A program made the translations under genes and the position numbers. A stretch of DNA of 64,000 nt from Leisingera aquaemixtae (GTDB taxonomy: Bacteria; Pseudomonadota; Alphaproteobacteria; Rhodobacterales; Rhodobacteraceae), in contig NZ_JAHVJQ010000005.1 of NCBI RefSeq assembly GCF_019801145.1, positions 351,770-415,769 on the forward strand, in the 5' to 3' direction. Below, piece by piece: positions 53,130-63,035 of this stretch. The notes under the pieces are model-generated. The model did not search any database. It saw nothing but the letters and a program-made list of their open reading frames with translations, and was not told where the DNA came from. The number at the start of each line of letters is the position of its first letter. Within the stretch, counting starts at the first letter, position 1.

Positions 53130-55286
53130 ATGAAGATAAAACTTGCTGTCAGTACTGCTATCCTCTCCATCATTGTCCTGGCCGGCGGCCTGATGGCCGC
53201 CCTGGCCGGCCTGCTGCTCTATTCGCATGGCGTGCGCGACGACATGCAGCGGCACGTCGCCGAAATCGAGGAAATCTACCTCAGCCTTGATGAAATCGAG
53301 CTTGAGTTCCTGATGGCACGGCGCGCCGAAAAGGATTTCCTGCTGCGCCGCGACGAGAAATACACCGCCCGCCACGCGGAAACGATGACCCGGATCAAGG
53401 CGGCTTATGACTCTCTCCGCCGGAAATTGCCGCAGGTGGCGGAACTGTCCGGATCAGCCCGGCAGCTGAAAGACATCGGCACGTCGATAGACGCCTACGA
53501 AGCCAGCTTTGCCGCGCTGGCCGGCAGCAACAAGCGGCTGGGGCTCGATGAGAACAGCGGCCTGGAAGGCCAGCTGCGCACGGCGGTGAAGAACGCCGAG
53601 GGGACGCTGAAGACGCTGGACCAGCCGGTCATGCAGGTGAAAATGCTGATGATGCGGCGGCACGAAAAGGACTTCATCATGCGCCAGGCCCCGAAATACC
53701 TGGACCGGCTGAACGCCCGTGTGGAAGAGTTCCGCGCCTTCCCGGCCAGCCTGTACAGCAGCGCCGCCCAGCAGAAGGAGATCCTGGGGCTGATGGATAC
53801 CTACCAGAAGTCGTTCTCCGCCTATGTTGAGGAGTCGCTGAAGGAGCAGCAGCTGCGCAAGGAGGTGTCCAGCCATTACGCCGATGCCGAGCCGCTGCTG
53901 GCCGCGGTCCACGAGGAGGTGCGGGCATTGCTGGACCAGGTTCGGAACCAGGGCAAAACCATCAGCGCAGAGGCCCAGACCAACGCGCTGCGGGCAGCCA
54001 TCGGCGGTTCGCTGCTGTTCGTTGCCGTCGCCCTGCTTCTGGCGCGCAGCATCGCCCGGCCGCTCAAGCGCGTGGATATTGCTTTGAAGAAAATGATGCA
54101 GAACGACTTCAGCGCCGAAATTCCCAAGACAGGCATTCGCGAGATTTCGGCGATTGCAACCGCGGTTGGCGAATTCCGCGCTGCGGAAGCCGCCAAGCAG
54201 CAGCTGACTGAGGAGATATCGGGTGTGATCGCCGCCTGCGGCCGGGGCGACTTCTCGCGCCGCATCGCCGGTGGCGGCAGCACCCGGGACGGCGGGCTGA
54301 GCAACGGCGTCAATATGATCGGCGAAGTCGCGGAGAAGGGCTTGGGCGATGTTCTGACCGTGCTGGACGCGCTGGCCGAGGGCGACCTGACCCGGCGTAT
54401 GCCGGCCGGCCAGCAGGGCGTGTTCAAGGATATCTCCGCCGCCATCGACAACCTTGCCGACAGCCTTGATGCCATTGTCCGGCAGCTGGCAGGCAGCAGC
54501 GAGACGCTGAACGATACTTCGCAGGAAATCGCCTCTTCAGTCGCCGATGCCTCGCAGCGCGGCGAATCCTCTGCCGCGGCGCTGGAGGAAACCGCGGCGG
54601 CGCTGCAGACGGTGCGCGATACCGTCCAGGACACCGCCAGCAGCGCGCAGGAGGCCCGCCAGTTCGTCAACGGCGCCCAGACCAAGGCCGAAGCCACCCG
54701 CGAAGTTGCCGAGCAGACCGTCGCCGCCATGCAGCGCATCAAGGACTCCTCCGATGCGATTTCGAAGATCACCAGCCTGATCGACGACGTCGCCTTCCAG
54801 ACCAACCTCCTGGCGCTCAACGCGGGGGTGGAGGCTGCCCGGGCCGGCGAAGCCGGCCGCGGATTTGCGGTTGTCGCCTCGGAAGTGCGGGCGCTGGCGC
54901 AGCGGTCCTCGGACGCGGCCAAGGAAATCAGCGCGCTGATCACCAGCAGCCAGGCTGAAGTGACCGGCGGGGTGGAACTGGTGGATGCCGCAGGCGAGGC
55001 GCTGGCGGCCATCCTTCAGACCGTCACCCAGGCGGCGGAAAAGGTGAACGAAATCGCCGAGAACACCACCGAGCAGGCCAACAGCATTTCCGAGGTGAAT
55101 GTGGCGCTGGAAGCGCTGGACAAGGATTCCCAGCGCAGCGCCGCAATGCTGGAGGAAACCGCGGCAGCGGGCCAGATGCTGCGGGACGAGGCCGCCAGCC
55201 TGACCCGGGCAATCTCCGGCTTCCGCATCGATCCCGACAGGCCGGCGGCTGCGGGTGCGGCTGCCGCCGGAGCAAAAGCAGCCTGA
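53130..55286 (+). CDS. Methyl-accepting chemotaxis protein with helical bimodular (HBM) sensor
   Basis: Chemoreceptor (718 aa). Membrane span about 8-30; periplasmic four-helix HBM-type module with the paired repeats [16 protein letters not shown] and [17 protein letters not shown]; second span about 288-310; HAMP; a second HAMP-like stretch (FSRRI...DLTRRMPAG); then the signalling hairpin with [20 protein letters not shown]. There is no CheR-docking pentapeptide; it ends GAKAA. HBM receptors of other bacteria sense TCA intermediates or other organic acids, but the ligand here is unknown. The start at 53130 is chosen because the upstream frame lacks a site. Confidence 0.88.
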   Translation: MKIKLAVSTAILSIIVLAGGLMAALAGLLLYSHGVRDDMQRHVAEIEEIYLSLDEIELEFLMARRAEKDFLLRRDEKYTARHAETMTRIKAAYDSLRRKLPQVAELSGSARQLKDIGTSIDAYEASFAALAGSNKRLGLDENSGLEGQLRTAVKNAEGTLKTLDQPVMQVKMLMMRRHEKDFIMRQAPKYLDRLNARVEEFRAFPASLYSSAAQQKEILGLMDTYQKSFSAYVEESLKEQQLRKEVSSHYADAEPLLAAVHEEVRALLDQVRNQGKTISAEAQTNALRAAIGGSLLFVAVALLLARSIARPLKRVDIALKKMMQNDFSAEIPKTGIREISAIATAVGEFRAAEAAKQQLTEEISGVIAACGRGDFSRRIAGGGSTRDGGLSNGVNMIGEVAEKGLGDVLTVLDALAEGDLTRRMPAGQQGVFKDISAAIDNLADSLDAIVRQLAGSSETLNDTSQEIASSVADASQRGESSAAALEETAAALQTVRDTVQDTASSAQEARQFVNGAQTKAEATREVAEQTVAAMQRIKDSSDAISKITSLIDDVAFQTNLLALNAGVEAARAGEAGRGFAVVASEVRALAQRSSDAAKEISALITSSQAEVTGGVELVDAAGEALAAILQTVTQAAEKVNEIAENTTEQANSISEVNVALEALDKDSQRSAAMLEETAAAGQMLRDEAASLTRAISGFRIDPDRPAAAGAAAAGAKAA

Positions 55287-55302
55287 GCACTGCCACGTTG
55301 CG

Positions 55303-55334
55303 GCGGTTGCGCGGCGCGCAACCGCCCGTTTCTT
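55303..55334 (+). terminator. Terminator after the HBM chemoreceptor gene
   Basis: Perfect 10-bp stem GCGGTTGCGC/GCGCAACCGC with loop GGC, then CCGTTTCTT. It overlaps a TTGACA (55333-55338) that could be the -35 box for the cyclase gene. Confidence 0.6.
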
Positions 55335-55384
55335 GACATTGCTGCGCGACTTGCCGGAAACTGGCCGCAAGCACCGCGCACGGG

Positions 55385-56617
55385 ATGAGCGTACGACCGA
55401 AACTGCACCTCTCGACCGAGTGGGTGACCCGTGCCCCCGAGGGATCCACCCGGGCCATGGCACGCGGTTACGGCCTCGCCCGCATCGGCTATCCTCTGGG
55501 GCTGTTTTCCCATGCCTGCTATCTCGTCCTGTTCTGGCACCTCGGCCAGACGGAGATGGCGATCTTCAACATCGCGTCGGTGCTGCTGATCGGCTGGGGC
55601 CTTGTTGCGGCCTGGACGCTGCGGGACATCAAATGGCCGACCCTGCTGACCTTTGTGGCGGAGATCCCGCTGCATGCGGCGCTGTGCACCTATTTCATGG
55701 GACTCGCTCCGTTCTTCCTTGGCTATATCCTGTTTCCGGTCCTGCTGTTTCCCCTGCTTCCCTACTACCAGCCCCGGACGCGCCTGTTCTGGAGCCTTGG
55801 CATCGGGGCCACCTTTGTCGCGATCGGCGCATGGGCGATCGCCTATGGTCCGGCACGCCCGCTGCCGGACGGCTGGACCCTGTTCTTCTTTCTTTTCAAC
55901 GCAGGGCCGATCGTTCCCTTCCTCGGCATTTTCACCGCGATTTACGCCACGGCCGCAGAAACCGCCGAGGACCGGCTGGAGCACGAATTCGAGCGCGCCG
56001 AAGGGCTGCTGCTCAACATCCTGCCGCAGCCCATCGCCGAACGCCTGAAGGACGATCCGCACCTGATTGCCGACGAGTATCCAAGCGTGTCCGTGCTGTT
56101 CGCCGACATCGTCAATTTCACTGAAACGGCTGGCCGGCTGACGCCACCGGAACTTGTCCGGACCCTGAACACGGCGTTTTCCCGCTTCGACACGCTGGTC
56201 GAAAAGCACGGCTGCGAAAAGATCAAGACGATCGGCGATGCCTACATGGTTGTCTCCGGCCTGCCGGAGCCGCGCCGGGACCACGCCGAGGCGATGGTCG
56301 CGCTGGCCCTGGACATGATCGATGCGGCCAAGGACATAAATGACTCGGGCGCATTTCCCTTCAGCATGCGGATCGGCATCAGCTCCGGCCCGGTGGTGGC
56401 CGGCGTGATCGGGGAACGCAAGTTCGCCTATGACTTGTGGGGGGACACGGTGAACGTCGCCTCCCGCATGGAATCGCACGGGCAGCCAGGGATCATCCAG
56501 ATCACCGAAGCAACACGCGCCTGCCTGGGCAAGGGCCTGAACATCAATCCGCTCGGCAATGTCGAGGTGAAGGGCAAAGGCAGCATGCCCACCTACTCGG
56601 TTTCCCGGCGGAACTGA
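55385..56617 (+). CDS. Class III adenylate cyclase, membrane-bound
   Basis: A 410-aa enzyme with an N-terminal domain of about six membrane spans (35-190), a short coiled coil, and a CYC catalytic domain (230-405). Metal ligands are Asp241 (FADIVNFT) and Asp285 (TIGDAYMV). Lys281 in EKIKTIGD and Asp350 in YDLWGD give adenine specificity, and Asn357/Arg361 in VNVASRMES are transition-state residues. It should make cAMP as a homodimer. A TTGACA lies 46 bp upstream. It is on the opposite strand to the ribosomal genes on both sides. Confidence 0.92.
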   Translation: MSVRPKLHLSTEWVTRAPEGSTRAMARGYGLARIGYPLGLFSHACYLVLFWHLGQTEMAIFNIASVLLIGWGLVAAWTLRDIKWPTLLTFVAEIPLHAALCTYFMGLAPFFLGYILFPVLLFPLLPYYQPRTRLFWSLGIGATFVAIGAWAIAYGPARPLPDGWTLFFFLFNAGPIVPFLGIFTAIYATAAETAEDRLEHEFERAEGLLLNILPQPIAERLKDDPHLIADEYPSVSVLFADIVNFTETAGRLTPPELVRTLNTAFSRFDTLVEKHGCEKIKTIGDAYMVVSGLPEPRRDHAEAMVALALDMIDAAKDINDSGAFPFSMRIGISSGPVVAGVIGERKFAYDLWGDTVNVASRMESHGQPGIIQITEATRACLGKGLNINPLGNVEVKGKGSMPTYSVSRRN

Positions 56618-56640
56618 CGCGCCCCCCCTCCCTGCCCAAC

Positions 56641-56673
56641 AGAAAAGCCCCCGCCGGTTTCCCGGCAGGGGCT
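56641..56673 (-). terminator. Terminator after rplP
   Basis: On the minus strand a 12-bp stem with one mismatch (AGCCCC-T-GCCGG) is followed by TTTTCT, 33 bp after the rplP stop. It ends the rplB-rplP block. Confidence 0.85.
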
Positions 56674-56706
56674 GCAGTATTCAGAAGAATGGGAGTGTTC
56701 CCGTTC

Positions 56707-57120
56707 TTACCAGTCTTCGCGGACCACGACGCGGGTCTTCACCGGCAGCTTCATCGCGGCCAGGCGCAGGGCCTCGCGTGCGATTTCATCGCTGACGCCG
56801 TCGATCTCGAACATCACGCGGCCAGGCTTAACCTTGGCTGCCCAGTAGTCCACGGAGCCTTTACCTTTACCCATACGGACTTCGGTCGGCTTCGAGGTCA
56901 CCGGAGTGTCCGGGAAGATACGGATCCAGACACGGCCCTGACGTTTCATGTGGCGGGTCATGGCGCGGCGGGCAGCCTCGATCTGGCGTGCAGTCACACG
57001 CTCAGGCTGGGTTGCCTTCAGGCCATAGGTGCCGAAGTTCAGGTCGGAACCGCCTTTTGCCAGGCCGTGGATCCGGCCCTTGTGCATTTTGCGGAATTTA
57101 GTGCGCTTTGGCTGAAGCAT
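56707..57120 (-). CDS. rplP: 50S ribosomal protein uL16
   Basis: A complete 137-aa uL16 ([20 protein letters not shown]...), close to the A-site and needed for 50S maturation. The hydroxylatable Arg region ([14 protein letters not shown]) is conserved. It is 12 bp after rpsC and is followed by a terminator instead of rpmC. Confidence 0.98.
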   Translation of the reverse strand: MLQPKRTKFRKMHKGRIHGLAKGGSDLNFGTYGLKATQPERVTARQIEAARRAMTRHMKRQGRVWIRIFPDTPVTSKPTEVRMGKGKGSVDYWAAKVKPGRVMFEIDGVSDEIAREALRLAAMKLPVKTRVVVREDW

Positions 57121-57132
57121 CTCAAATCCTCC

Positions 57133-57843
57133 TTAGCGACGGCCGCCACCAGCACCACGGGGTGCAGGGCCGTCCTGGATTTCTTGTGCTTTACGGTCAC
57201 GCGCCGAAGGATCGTGCTCCATGATCTCGCCTTTGAAGATCCAGACCTTGATCCCGATGATCCCGTAGGGGGTCATCGCTTCGGAGTGTGCGTAATCGAT
57301 GTCGGCACGCAGGGTGTGCAGCGGCACGCGGCCTTCACGGTACCATTCGGTACGCGCGATTTCCGCACCGCCCAGACGGCCGGCGACGTTCACCCGGATG
57401 CCCAGGGCGCCCATGCGCATGGCGTTCTGCACGGCCCGCTTCATGGCGCGGCGGAAGGACACACGGCGCTCCAGCTGCTGAGCGATCGACTCGCCGACCA
57501 GCTGGGCGTCCAGTTCCGGCTTGCGCACTTCAACGATGTTGAGGTGCAGCTCGGAGTCGGTCATCTTGGCCAGCTTCTTGCGCAGGACTTCGATGTCCGC
57601 GCCTTTCTTGCCGATGATGACGCCCGGACGGGCGGTGTGAATGGTCACGCGGCATTTCTTGTGCGGGCGCTCGATGATCACGCGCGCAACGCCTGCCTGC
57701 TTGCATTCTTCCTTGATGAACTCGCGGATTTTCAGGTCCTCGAGCAGCAGATCACCGTAGTCTTTGGTGTCGGCGTACCAGCGGCTGTCCCAGGTGCGGT
57801 TCACCTGCAGGCGCATGCCGATCGGATTGACTTTCTGACCCAT
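57133..57843 (-). CDS. rpsC: 30S ribosomal protein uS3
   Basis: A complete 236-aa uS3 with the KH type-2 motif [15 protein letters not shown] and the mRNA-helicase-related basic stretches. It forms part of the mRNA entry tunnel. One-base overlap with rplV (TAATG region at 57843). The C-terminal tail ([20 protein letters not shown]) is typical of alphaproteobacteria. Confidence 0.98.
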   Translation of the reverse strand: MGQKVNPIGMRLQVNRTWDSRWYADTKDYGDLLLEDLKIREFIKEECKQAGVARVIIERPHKKCRVTIHTARPGVIIGKKGADIEVLRKKLAKMTDSELHLNIVEVRKPELDAQLVGESIAQQLERRVSFRRAMKRAVQNAMRMGALGIRVNVAGRLGGAEIARTEWYREGRVPLHTLRADIDYAHSEAMTPYGIIGIKVWIFKGEIMEHDPSARDRKAQEIQDGPAPRGAGGGRR

Positions 57844-58223
57844 TAGGCTTGCTCCTCAACTTGACGCACCTTGATGGTGATCTCCGCGAACGGCTTCAGG
57901 ATTTTGCCGAACCGGCCACGGGCACGCGGGCGGCCGCGCTTCATGGTCAGGTTCTTGCCAACCCATGCCTCGGCGACGATCAGTTCATCGACGTCCAGGT
58001 TGTGGTTGTTTTCCGCATTCGCGATGGCGGACTGAAGGCACTTCTTCACGTCCTGCGCGATCCGCTTGTTGGAGAAAGTCAGGTCGGTCAGCGCCTTCTC
58101 GACTTTCTTGCCGCGGATCATCTGAGCCACCAGGTTCAGTTTCTGCGGGGAGGTACGGAGCATGCGCAGTTTTGCCATTGCTTCGTTGTCTGCCACGCGG
58201 CGGGGGTTCTTTTCCTTGCCCAT
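57843..58223 (-). CDS. rplV: 50S ribosomal protein uL22
   Basis: A complete 126-aa uL22 whose extended beta-hairpin ([20 protein letters not shown]) lines the exit tunnel. It overlaps rpsC by one base and follows rpsS by 3 bp. Confidence 0.98.
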   Translation of the reverse strand: MGKEKNPRRVADNEAMAKLRMLRTSPQKLNLVAQMIRGKKVEKALTDLTFSNKRIAQDVKKCLQSAIANAENNHNLDVDELIVAEAWVGKNLTMKRGRPRARGRFGKILKPFAEITIKVRQVEEQA

Positions 58224-58226
58224 GAC

Positions 58227-58505
58227 TTACTTCCGCTTCGCTTTTTTGTCTGCGGCGTGGCCATAATAGGTGCGGGTCGGCGAGTATTCACCGAACTTCT
58301 GACCGATCATGTCTTCCGAGACGTTGACGGGGATATGCTTCTGGCCGTTGTACACACCAAAGGTCAGGCCGACGAACTGCGGCAGGATGGTGGAACGGCG
58401 CGACCAGATCTTGATCACTTCATTGCGGCCCGATTCACGCGCTGCTTCGGCCTTCTTCAGGACATAAGCATCAACGAAGGGGCCCTTCCATACGGAACGT
58501 GCCAT
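58227..58505 (-). CDS. rpsS: 30S ribosomal protein uS19
   Basis: A complete 92-aa uS19 ([20 protein letters not shown]..., ending [10 protein letters not shown]) in the 30S head. 3 bp after rplB and 3 bp before rplV. Confidence 0.98.
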   Translation of the reverse strand: MARSVWKGPFVDAYVLKKAEAARESGRNEVIKIWSRRSTILPQFVGLTFGVYNGQKHIPVNVSEDMIGQKFGEYSPTRTYYGHAADKKAKRK

Positions 58506-58508
58506 GGA

Positions 58509-59351
58509 TTAGCGGCCTTTCTTCTTGGCGTGGCGCGAGCGGATGATGAGCTTCTGCGACGCCTTGTTTTTGTTGCGGGTCCGTTTGCCCTTGGTCGGCT
58601 TGCCCCATGGGGTCACCGGGTGGCGGCCACCGGAGGTCCGGCCTTCACCACCGCCGTGGGGGTGGTCGATCGGGTTCATGACGACACCACGCACGGAAGG
58701 ACGCTTGCCCTTGTGGCGCATACGGCCGGCTTTACCGAAGTTCTGGTTCGAGTTGTCCGGGTTCGACACGGCACCGACGGTGGCCATGCATTCCTGGCGG
58801 ACCAGGCGCAGTTCGCCCGAGGACAGGCGGATCTGGGCGTAACCGCCGTCACGGCCAACGAACTGAGCATAGGTACCGGCTGCACGGGCGATCTGGCCGC
58901 CTTTGCCGGGCTTCATTTCGATGTTGTGAACGATGGTACCGATCGGCATGCCCGAGAACGGCATTGCGTTGCCCGGCTTGATGTCGGCCTTCGCGGATGC
59001 GACAACCTTGTCGCCAACAGCCAGACGCTGCGGCGCCAGGATGTAGGCTTGTTCGCCGTCTTCGTATTTGATCAGCGCGATGAATGCGGTCCGGTTCGGG
59101 TCGTATTCGATCCGCTCAACGGTGGCCGCTACATCAAATTTGTTCCGTTTGAAGTCAACGATCCGGTAGAGGCGCTTTGCGCCGCCGCCACGGCGGCGTG
59201 CAGTGATCCGTCCGGTGTTGTTCCGGCCGCCCGATTTGGTCAGGCCCTCAGTGAGGGATTTGACCGGACGCCCTTTCCAAAGCTCCGAACGGTCGATCAG
59301 AACCAGCCCACGCTGGCCCGGCGTCGTCGGTTTATACGACTTGAGTGCCAT
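58509..59351 (-). CDS. rplB: 50S ribosomal protein uL2
   Basis: A complete 280-aa uL2 with the conserved [20 protein letters not shown] containing the His needed near the peptidyl-transferase centre. It heads a block of five genes. Normally it directly follows rplW; here a DUF2927-like gene and about 600 bp of non-coding DNA separate them. Confidence 0.98.
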   Translation of the reverse strand: MALKSYKPTTPGQRGLVLIDRSELWKGRPVKSLTEGLTKSGGRNNTGRITARRRGGGAKRLYRIVDFKRNKFDVAATVERIEYDPNRTAFIALIKYEDGEQAYILAPQRLAVGDKVVASAKADIKPGNAMPFSGMPIGTIVHNIEMKPGKGGQIARAAGTYAQFVGRDGGYAQIRLSSGELRLVRQECMATVGAVSNPDNSNQNFGKAGRMRHKGKRPSVRGVVMNPIDHPHGGGEGRTSGGRHPVTPWGKPTKGKRTRNKNKASQKLIIRSRHAKKKGR

Positions 59352-59604
59352 GCTTTCTGTCTTCCGTTTAGCGTGCCAGGCCTTAGGTTCTTGTCTTTGG
59401 CCCAGCTATGTTGAAGGCCCCCGTAGGTGCCTGAGTTATAGGGCCCCGAAGGTCCCCGAGTTCGAACATCCTGACAAACGTAACGACCCCGGAACGAATC
59501 CGGGGCCTTCAGGATGGGTGGCGTGTAGCAGTGATGGAGGGGGGTGTCTAGAGGTAAGCTTCATGCCCCCTTGCAGACCAATTCAATTTCCACCTTCACA
59601 AACC
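59352..59604. other. Leader region of rplB with hairpin and imperfect repeat
   Basis: 253 bp without a gene. It contains a hairpin CCCCGGA-ACGAA-TCCGGGG (59487-59505), possibly a weak terminator for the upstream gene, and a -10-like TATAAC (59435-59440, minus strand) without a good -35. The segments from about 59415 and 59441 are imperfect direct repeats (GGCCCC...AGGT...GAGTT). Confidence 0.5.
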
Positions 59605-60525
59605 TCATAAGTTCCAGTTCATTCGCTTTTCAAAGTCGGCTGCTCCGAAAACCCACTCCGAGGCAGCCTGTAGGTCTTCGTCAGCGACATTCAGTGTCTT
59701 CCTGATATAGTAGTATGCTCTTAGAAATATGATGTCGGCCAAAGTTGCTTCACTGTAGTTGAGATCCAAGTTCAATGCGCTCGGCACATTTCCTTTAAAG
59801 GGATATAACCCAGCCACCAAAAGAAGCTGCTTCGAAAGGCAGGCTTCTAAATCCTCATACGGGGTGAAGATATATGCCCGCCCTTCGGCTTCTCGCTTGA
59901 TCAGCGAAACGGTACAGCTGGTGCCAGAAAACAGCTGCGCAATGAAAGCTTCATTTGAATGGACCGGCGCCTGATCTGTGCGCCCGCTTGAGTAAAGCCG
60001 GATCACCTGTTGATCCGCTATTTCACGCGCTTTCCTCAAAAGAAAGTCGCTGTCGCCGACAAAGACAACCAAGTTCGCTTTATCACGTTGCCTCTCAGGA
60101 GAAGCCTTGATCCCGGCCTCGCTGAAAACGTCATACACTTCCTCCCCGCTCTTGAAGAAAAATAAAGGGGTTTTTGCCTCCTTGGTCACTACGAAGTGAT
60201 AAGTTAACATTGCTTCCGGCCAATAGAACGGTGGGAATTCGCAATTTTCGCACCCCAGGACTGATCTCACGAAATCCTTTGCCAGCGTCGCATCACTTAG
60301 AAGAGGCGAATAATCAATCGGCTCCCCCCGTGACACCCTAAACCCATTCCGGATATATCCTGAGGCGTCTATCGAGAAGCGCTTGTAGCCGTAGCTCTCC
60401 ACTCTTTCTTTGGAAAACACTTCCGAATGAACATTGACTGGTGCTTGGTCGCTTTCCTCTTGAGCAGCCACTAGCCCAACAGAAGAAAGAAAAAGGGAAA
60501 GAGCTATCGCAGCAAATCTGTGCAT
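59605..60525 (-). CDS. Secreted DUF2927-like protein
   Basis: A 306-aa exported protein. Signal peptide 1 to about 21 (HRFAAIALSLFLSSVGLVAA). The C-terminal half (EDLEACLSKQLLLVAGLYPF and the following NYSEATLADIIFLRAYYYI) resembles DUF2927, a family of uncertain enzymatic activity in alphaproteobacteria. Cys pairs CENCEFP and SCTVS/EACLS could form disulfides. Codon use and base composition are clearly less GC-rich than in the ribosomal genes around it, which suggests acquisition by transfer. An upstream in-frame GTG at 60534 is an alternative start. It is inserted between rplW and rplB, same strand. Confidence 0.65.
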   Translation of the reverse strand: MHRFAAIALSLFLSSVGLVAAQEESDQAPVNVHSEVFSKERVESYGYKRFSIDASGYIRNGFRVSRGEPIDYSPLLSDATLAKDFVRSVLGCENCEFPPFYWPEAMLTYHFVVTKEAKTPLFFFKSGEEVYDVFSEAGIKASPERQRDKANLVVFVGDSDFLLRKAREIADQQVIRLYSSGRTDQAPVHSNEAFIAQLFSGTSCTVSLIKREAEGRAYIFTPYEDLEACLSKQLLLVAGLYPFKGNVPSALNLDLNYSEATLADIIFLRAYYYIRKTLNVADEDLQAASEWVFGAADFEKRMNWNL

Positions 60526-60588
60526 CCACACCACGCAAGTTCTCTCAATGCAAAGCTTTATTTTTGGAATAGCCTCTATCGGCGTCAG

Positions 60589-60737
60589 GCGCCAGCGCCG
60601 TCCCGCGGGGTGGCGCTCTCAACGTGGCGTTTGGCAGTTTATCCCGGCCAAATCCGTACGACCTCACCGACACGCAGAACACCAGCGAAAAGCGCCGCCC
60701 CATGGGGGCGGGACGGCGCTGGCGCGGCGGGCTGCGC
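60589..60737. repeat. GC-rich palindromic intergenic element, copy 3
   Basis: Perfect 18-bp inverted repeat GCGCCAGCGCCGTCCCGC (60589-60606) and its complement (60708-60725), again followed directly by a short hairpin GGGC-TGC-GCCC. The left arm continues GGGGTGGCGCTC as in copies 1 and 2. Most of the 396-bp gap between the DUF2927-like gene and rplW is this element; the rest shows nothing I can assign except the rplW terminator. Confidence 0.75.
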
Positions 60738-60870
60738 CCTCGATTCCGCGCCGGGGTCCAGCCGCCTCTGCAGCGCTACTAGGGCGGGTTATGCCGGTGG
60801 CCTGCTCTCAGATTGACACTGGTGGGGCCGCTTTGTCGCCGCGCGGGGGCTTCACTCCCCTGCCCCAACG

Positions 60871-60899
60871 AAAAAGGCCCCCGCTTGCGCGAGGGCCTT
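60871..60899 (-). terminator. Terminator after rplW
   Basis: On the minus strand an 11-bp stem (AAGGCCC-TCGC/GCGG-GGGCCTT, one U-G pair) with loop GCAA is followed by TTTTT, 23 bp after the rplW stop. Confidence 0.88.
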
Positions 60900-60921
60900 C
60901 CAATAGTCAGAGAGGCAAATC

Positions 60922-61218
60922 TCAGAGTCCGGTGGACACGTCGATGGTGTTGCCTTCTTCCAGGGTCACATAGGCTTTCTTCACGTCTTTACGCTTGCCC
61001 ATCTGGCCGCGGAAACGCTTCACCTTGCCCTTGGTGACGGTGGTGTTGACCGCTTTCACCTTGACGCCAAAGAGAGCTTCGACAGCTTCCTTGATCATCG
61101 GCTTGTTGGAGTCGATTGCCACCTCGAACACCACTGCGCCGTTTTCGGACGCCATGGTGGATTTCTCGGTGATGATCGGCTTGCGGATCACGTCGTAGTG
61201 TTCTGCCTTCACGCTCAT
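60922..61218 (-). CDS. rplW: 50S ribosomal protein uL23
   Basis: A complete 98-aa uL23 ([20 protein letters not shown]..., ending TIDVSTGL), the docking site for trigger factor and SRP at the tunnel exit. It overlaps rplD by 4 bp. It ends the first block of the S10 cluster at a strong terminator. Confidence 0.98.
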   Translation of the reverse strand: MSVKAEHYDVIRKPIITEKSTMASENGAVVFEVAIDSNKPMIKEAVEALFGVKVKAVNTTVTKGKVKRFRGQMGKRKDVKKAYVTLEEGNTIDVSTGL

Positions 61219-61832
61219 TTCAGACGAGCCTCCAGTGCTTCGACACCCGCCTTGGTGATCACCAGGGTGTCACGCTTCAGGATGTCATAGACGTTGGCAC
61301 CGATGGTCGGCAGGATGTCCAGACCTTCGATGTTGCGCGACGCTTGCAGGAAGCCTTCGTTGACCGATGCGCCGTCGATGATCAGCGCGCGCTTCCAGCC
61401 CAGGTTCTTCACCTGCTTGGCCAGAGCTGCGGTCTTGCCTTCGGCAGCAGCGTCCTCGATGATGACCAGCTCGCCCGCTTTCGCTTTGGCGGACAGCGCG
61501 TGGCGCAGGCCCAGCTTGCGGAACTTCTTGGTCAGCTCGTGGCCGTGCGAACGCGGGGTCGGACCCTTGTAGATACCACCCTTGCGGAAGATCGGCGCGT
61601 TGCGGTCGCCGTGGCGTGCGCCGCCGGTGCCCTTCTGGCGGTAGATCTTCTTGGTCGAGTAGGAGGTCTCGGAACGGGTCTTCACCTTGTGGGTGCCGGC
61701 CTGCGCGTTGTTGCGCTGCCAGCGGACCACGCGGTGCAGGATGTCCGCACGCGGCTCCAGGCCGAACAGCTCTTCGGACAGTTCGATGTCGCCCGCTTTG
61801 CCGCCGTCCAGTTTGATCACGTCAAGTTTCAT
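61215..61832 (-). CDS. rplD: 50S ribosomal protein uL4
   Basis: A complete 205-aa uL4 whose extended loop ([20 protein letters not shown]) reaches into the exit tunnel. In E. coli uL4 represses the S10 operon; that control is not known in alphaproteobacteria. Overlaps rplC and rplW by 4 bp each. Confidence 0.98.
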   Translation of the reverse strand: MKLDVIKLDGGKAGDIELSEELFGLEPRADILHRVVRWQRNNAQAGTHKVKTRSETSYSTKKIYRQKGTGGARHGDRNAPIFRKGGIYKGPTPRSHGHELTKKFRKLGLRHALSAKAKAGELVIIEDAAAEGKTAALAKQVKNLGWKRALIIDGASVNEGFLQASRNIEGLDILPTIGANVYDILKRDTLVITKAGVEALEARLK

Positions 61833-62554
61833 GCTTCACCACCTTCCGCGGGGGCTTCTTCAGCCGGTGCTTCGGTTGCTGCGCCTTTCAGGGCGGCCGG
61901 GAACGGCAGGCCTTCGGGTGCTTTCTTCTTCACGGCATCCTTGACGGTAACCCAGCCGGATTTCGGGCCCGGAACGGCGCCCTTGATGAAGACCAGGCCG
62001 CGCTCGGCGTCGGTTTTCACCACTTCCAGGTTCTGGGTGGTCACGCGGGCTGCGCCCATGTGGCCGGCCATTTTCTTGCCTTTGAAGACCTTGCCCGGGT
62101 CCTGACACTGACCGGTCGAACCGTGCGAACGGTGCGAGATCGACACACCGTGCGAGGCGCGCAGGCCGCCGAAGTTGTGCCGCTTCATGGCACCGGCGAA
62201 ACCTTTACCGATCGAGGTGCCGGTCACGTCCACTTTCTGGCCAGCCAGGAAGTGTTCGGCCGAGATCTCGGCGCCGACTTCGATCAGCGCGTCAGCAGGC
62301 ACGCGGAATTCGACCAGCTTGCGCTTGGGTTCGACCTTGGCTGCTGCGAAATGGCCGCGCATGGCTTGGCTGGTGCGCTTTGCCTTGGCGGAGCCTGCAC
62401 CCAGCTGAACGGCGGTGTAGCCGTCTTTTTCCTCGGTGCGCTGTGCAACAACCTGCAGGCCGTCCAGGTGGAGAACGGTCACAGGGATCTGCTTGCCGTC
62501 TTCCATGAACAGCCGGGTCATGCCGACTTTCTTGGCGATAATACCGGAACGCAT
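61829..62554 (-). CDS. rplC: 50S ribosomal protein uL3
   Basis: A complete 241-aa uL3 ([16 protein letters not shown]...), with the central loop [20 protein letters not shown] near the peptidyl-transferase centre. The C-terminal 25 residues are a Glu/Ala/Pro-rich extension typical of alphaproteobacteria. 18 bp after rpsJ. Confidence 0.98.
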   Translation of the reverse strand: MRSGIIAKKVGMTRLFMEDGKQIPVTVLHLDGLQVVAQRTEEKDGYTAVQLGAGSAKAKRTSQAMRGHFAAAKVEPKRKLVEFRVPADALIEVGAEISAEHFLAGQKVDVTGTSIGKGFAGAMKRHNFGGLRASHGVSISHRSHGSTGQCQDPGKVFKGKKMAGHMGAARVTTQNLEVVKTDAERGLVFIKGAVPGPKSGWVTVKDAVKKKAPEGLPFPAALKGAATEAPAEEAPAEGGEA

Positions 62555-62572
62555 AATCTATACCCTCCGATC

Positions 62573-62887
62573 TTACGACTGCAGCTTGATTTCGACGTCA
62601 ACGCCGGCGGCCAGGTCGAGCTTCATCAGCGCGTCCACGGTCTGCGGGGTCGGGTCGACGATGTCGAGAAGGCGCTTGTGGGTGCGGATCTCGAACTGGT
62701 CGCGGGATTTCTTATCCACGTGGGGGCCACGCAGAACAGTGAATTTCTCGATCTTGTTCGGCATCGGGATCGGGCCGCGCACTTGCGCGCCGGTCCGCTT
62801 GGCAGTGTTGACGATCTCTTGCGTGGACGCATCCAGCACGCGATAGTCAAATGCCTTCAGCCGGATACGGATGTTTTGGCTTTGCAT
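62573..62887 (-). CDS. rpsJ: 30S ribosomal protein uS10
   Basis: A complete 104-aa uS10 ([20 protein letters not shown]...), also the NusE transcription factor. First gene of the S10 cluster. In related genomes tuf directly precedes it; here a promoter, a low-GC gene and a tuf remnant do. Confidence 0.98.
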   Translation of the reverse strand: MQSQNIRIRLKAFDYRVLDASTQEIVNTAKRTGAQVRGPIPMPNKIEKFTVLRGPHVDKKSRDQFEIRTHKRLLDIVDPTPQTVDALMKLDLAAGVDVEIKLQS

Positions 62888-62958
62888 CGTACAGCCTTAT
62901 TTTCAGGCGTTGGGGTTGAGAGGAGGGCCTGCGACCACCGCAACCCCTCATCGAACCC

Positions 62959-62980
62959 AAAAGGCGGGAATCATCCCGCC
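62959..62980 (-). other. Hairpin in the rpsJ leader
   Basis: Perfect 7-bp stem GGCGGGA/TCCCGCC with a 4-nt loop, followed on the minus strand by TTTTGGG. About 72 nt upstream of the rpsJ start. It could be an attenuator or a protein-binding leader structure. Confidence 0.5.
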
Positions 62981-63006
62981 CCTATTCGCACTCGGCGAAC
63001 CCGCGC

Positions 63007-63035
63007 CCTATACGCCCTATGGCCCCATGTGGCAA
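63007..63035 (-). promoter_or_regulatory. Promoter of rpsJ block
   Basis: On the minus strand, -35 TTGCCA (63030-63035), a 17-bp spacer and -10 TATAGG (63007-63012). The leader is about 115 nt. Confidence 0.8.
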
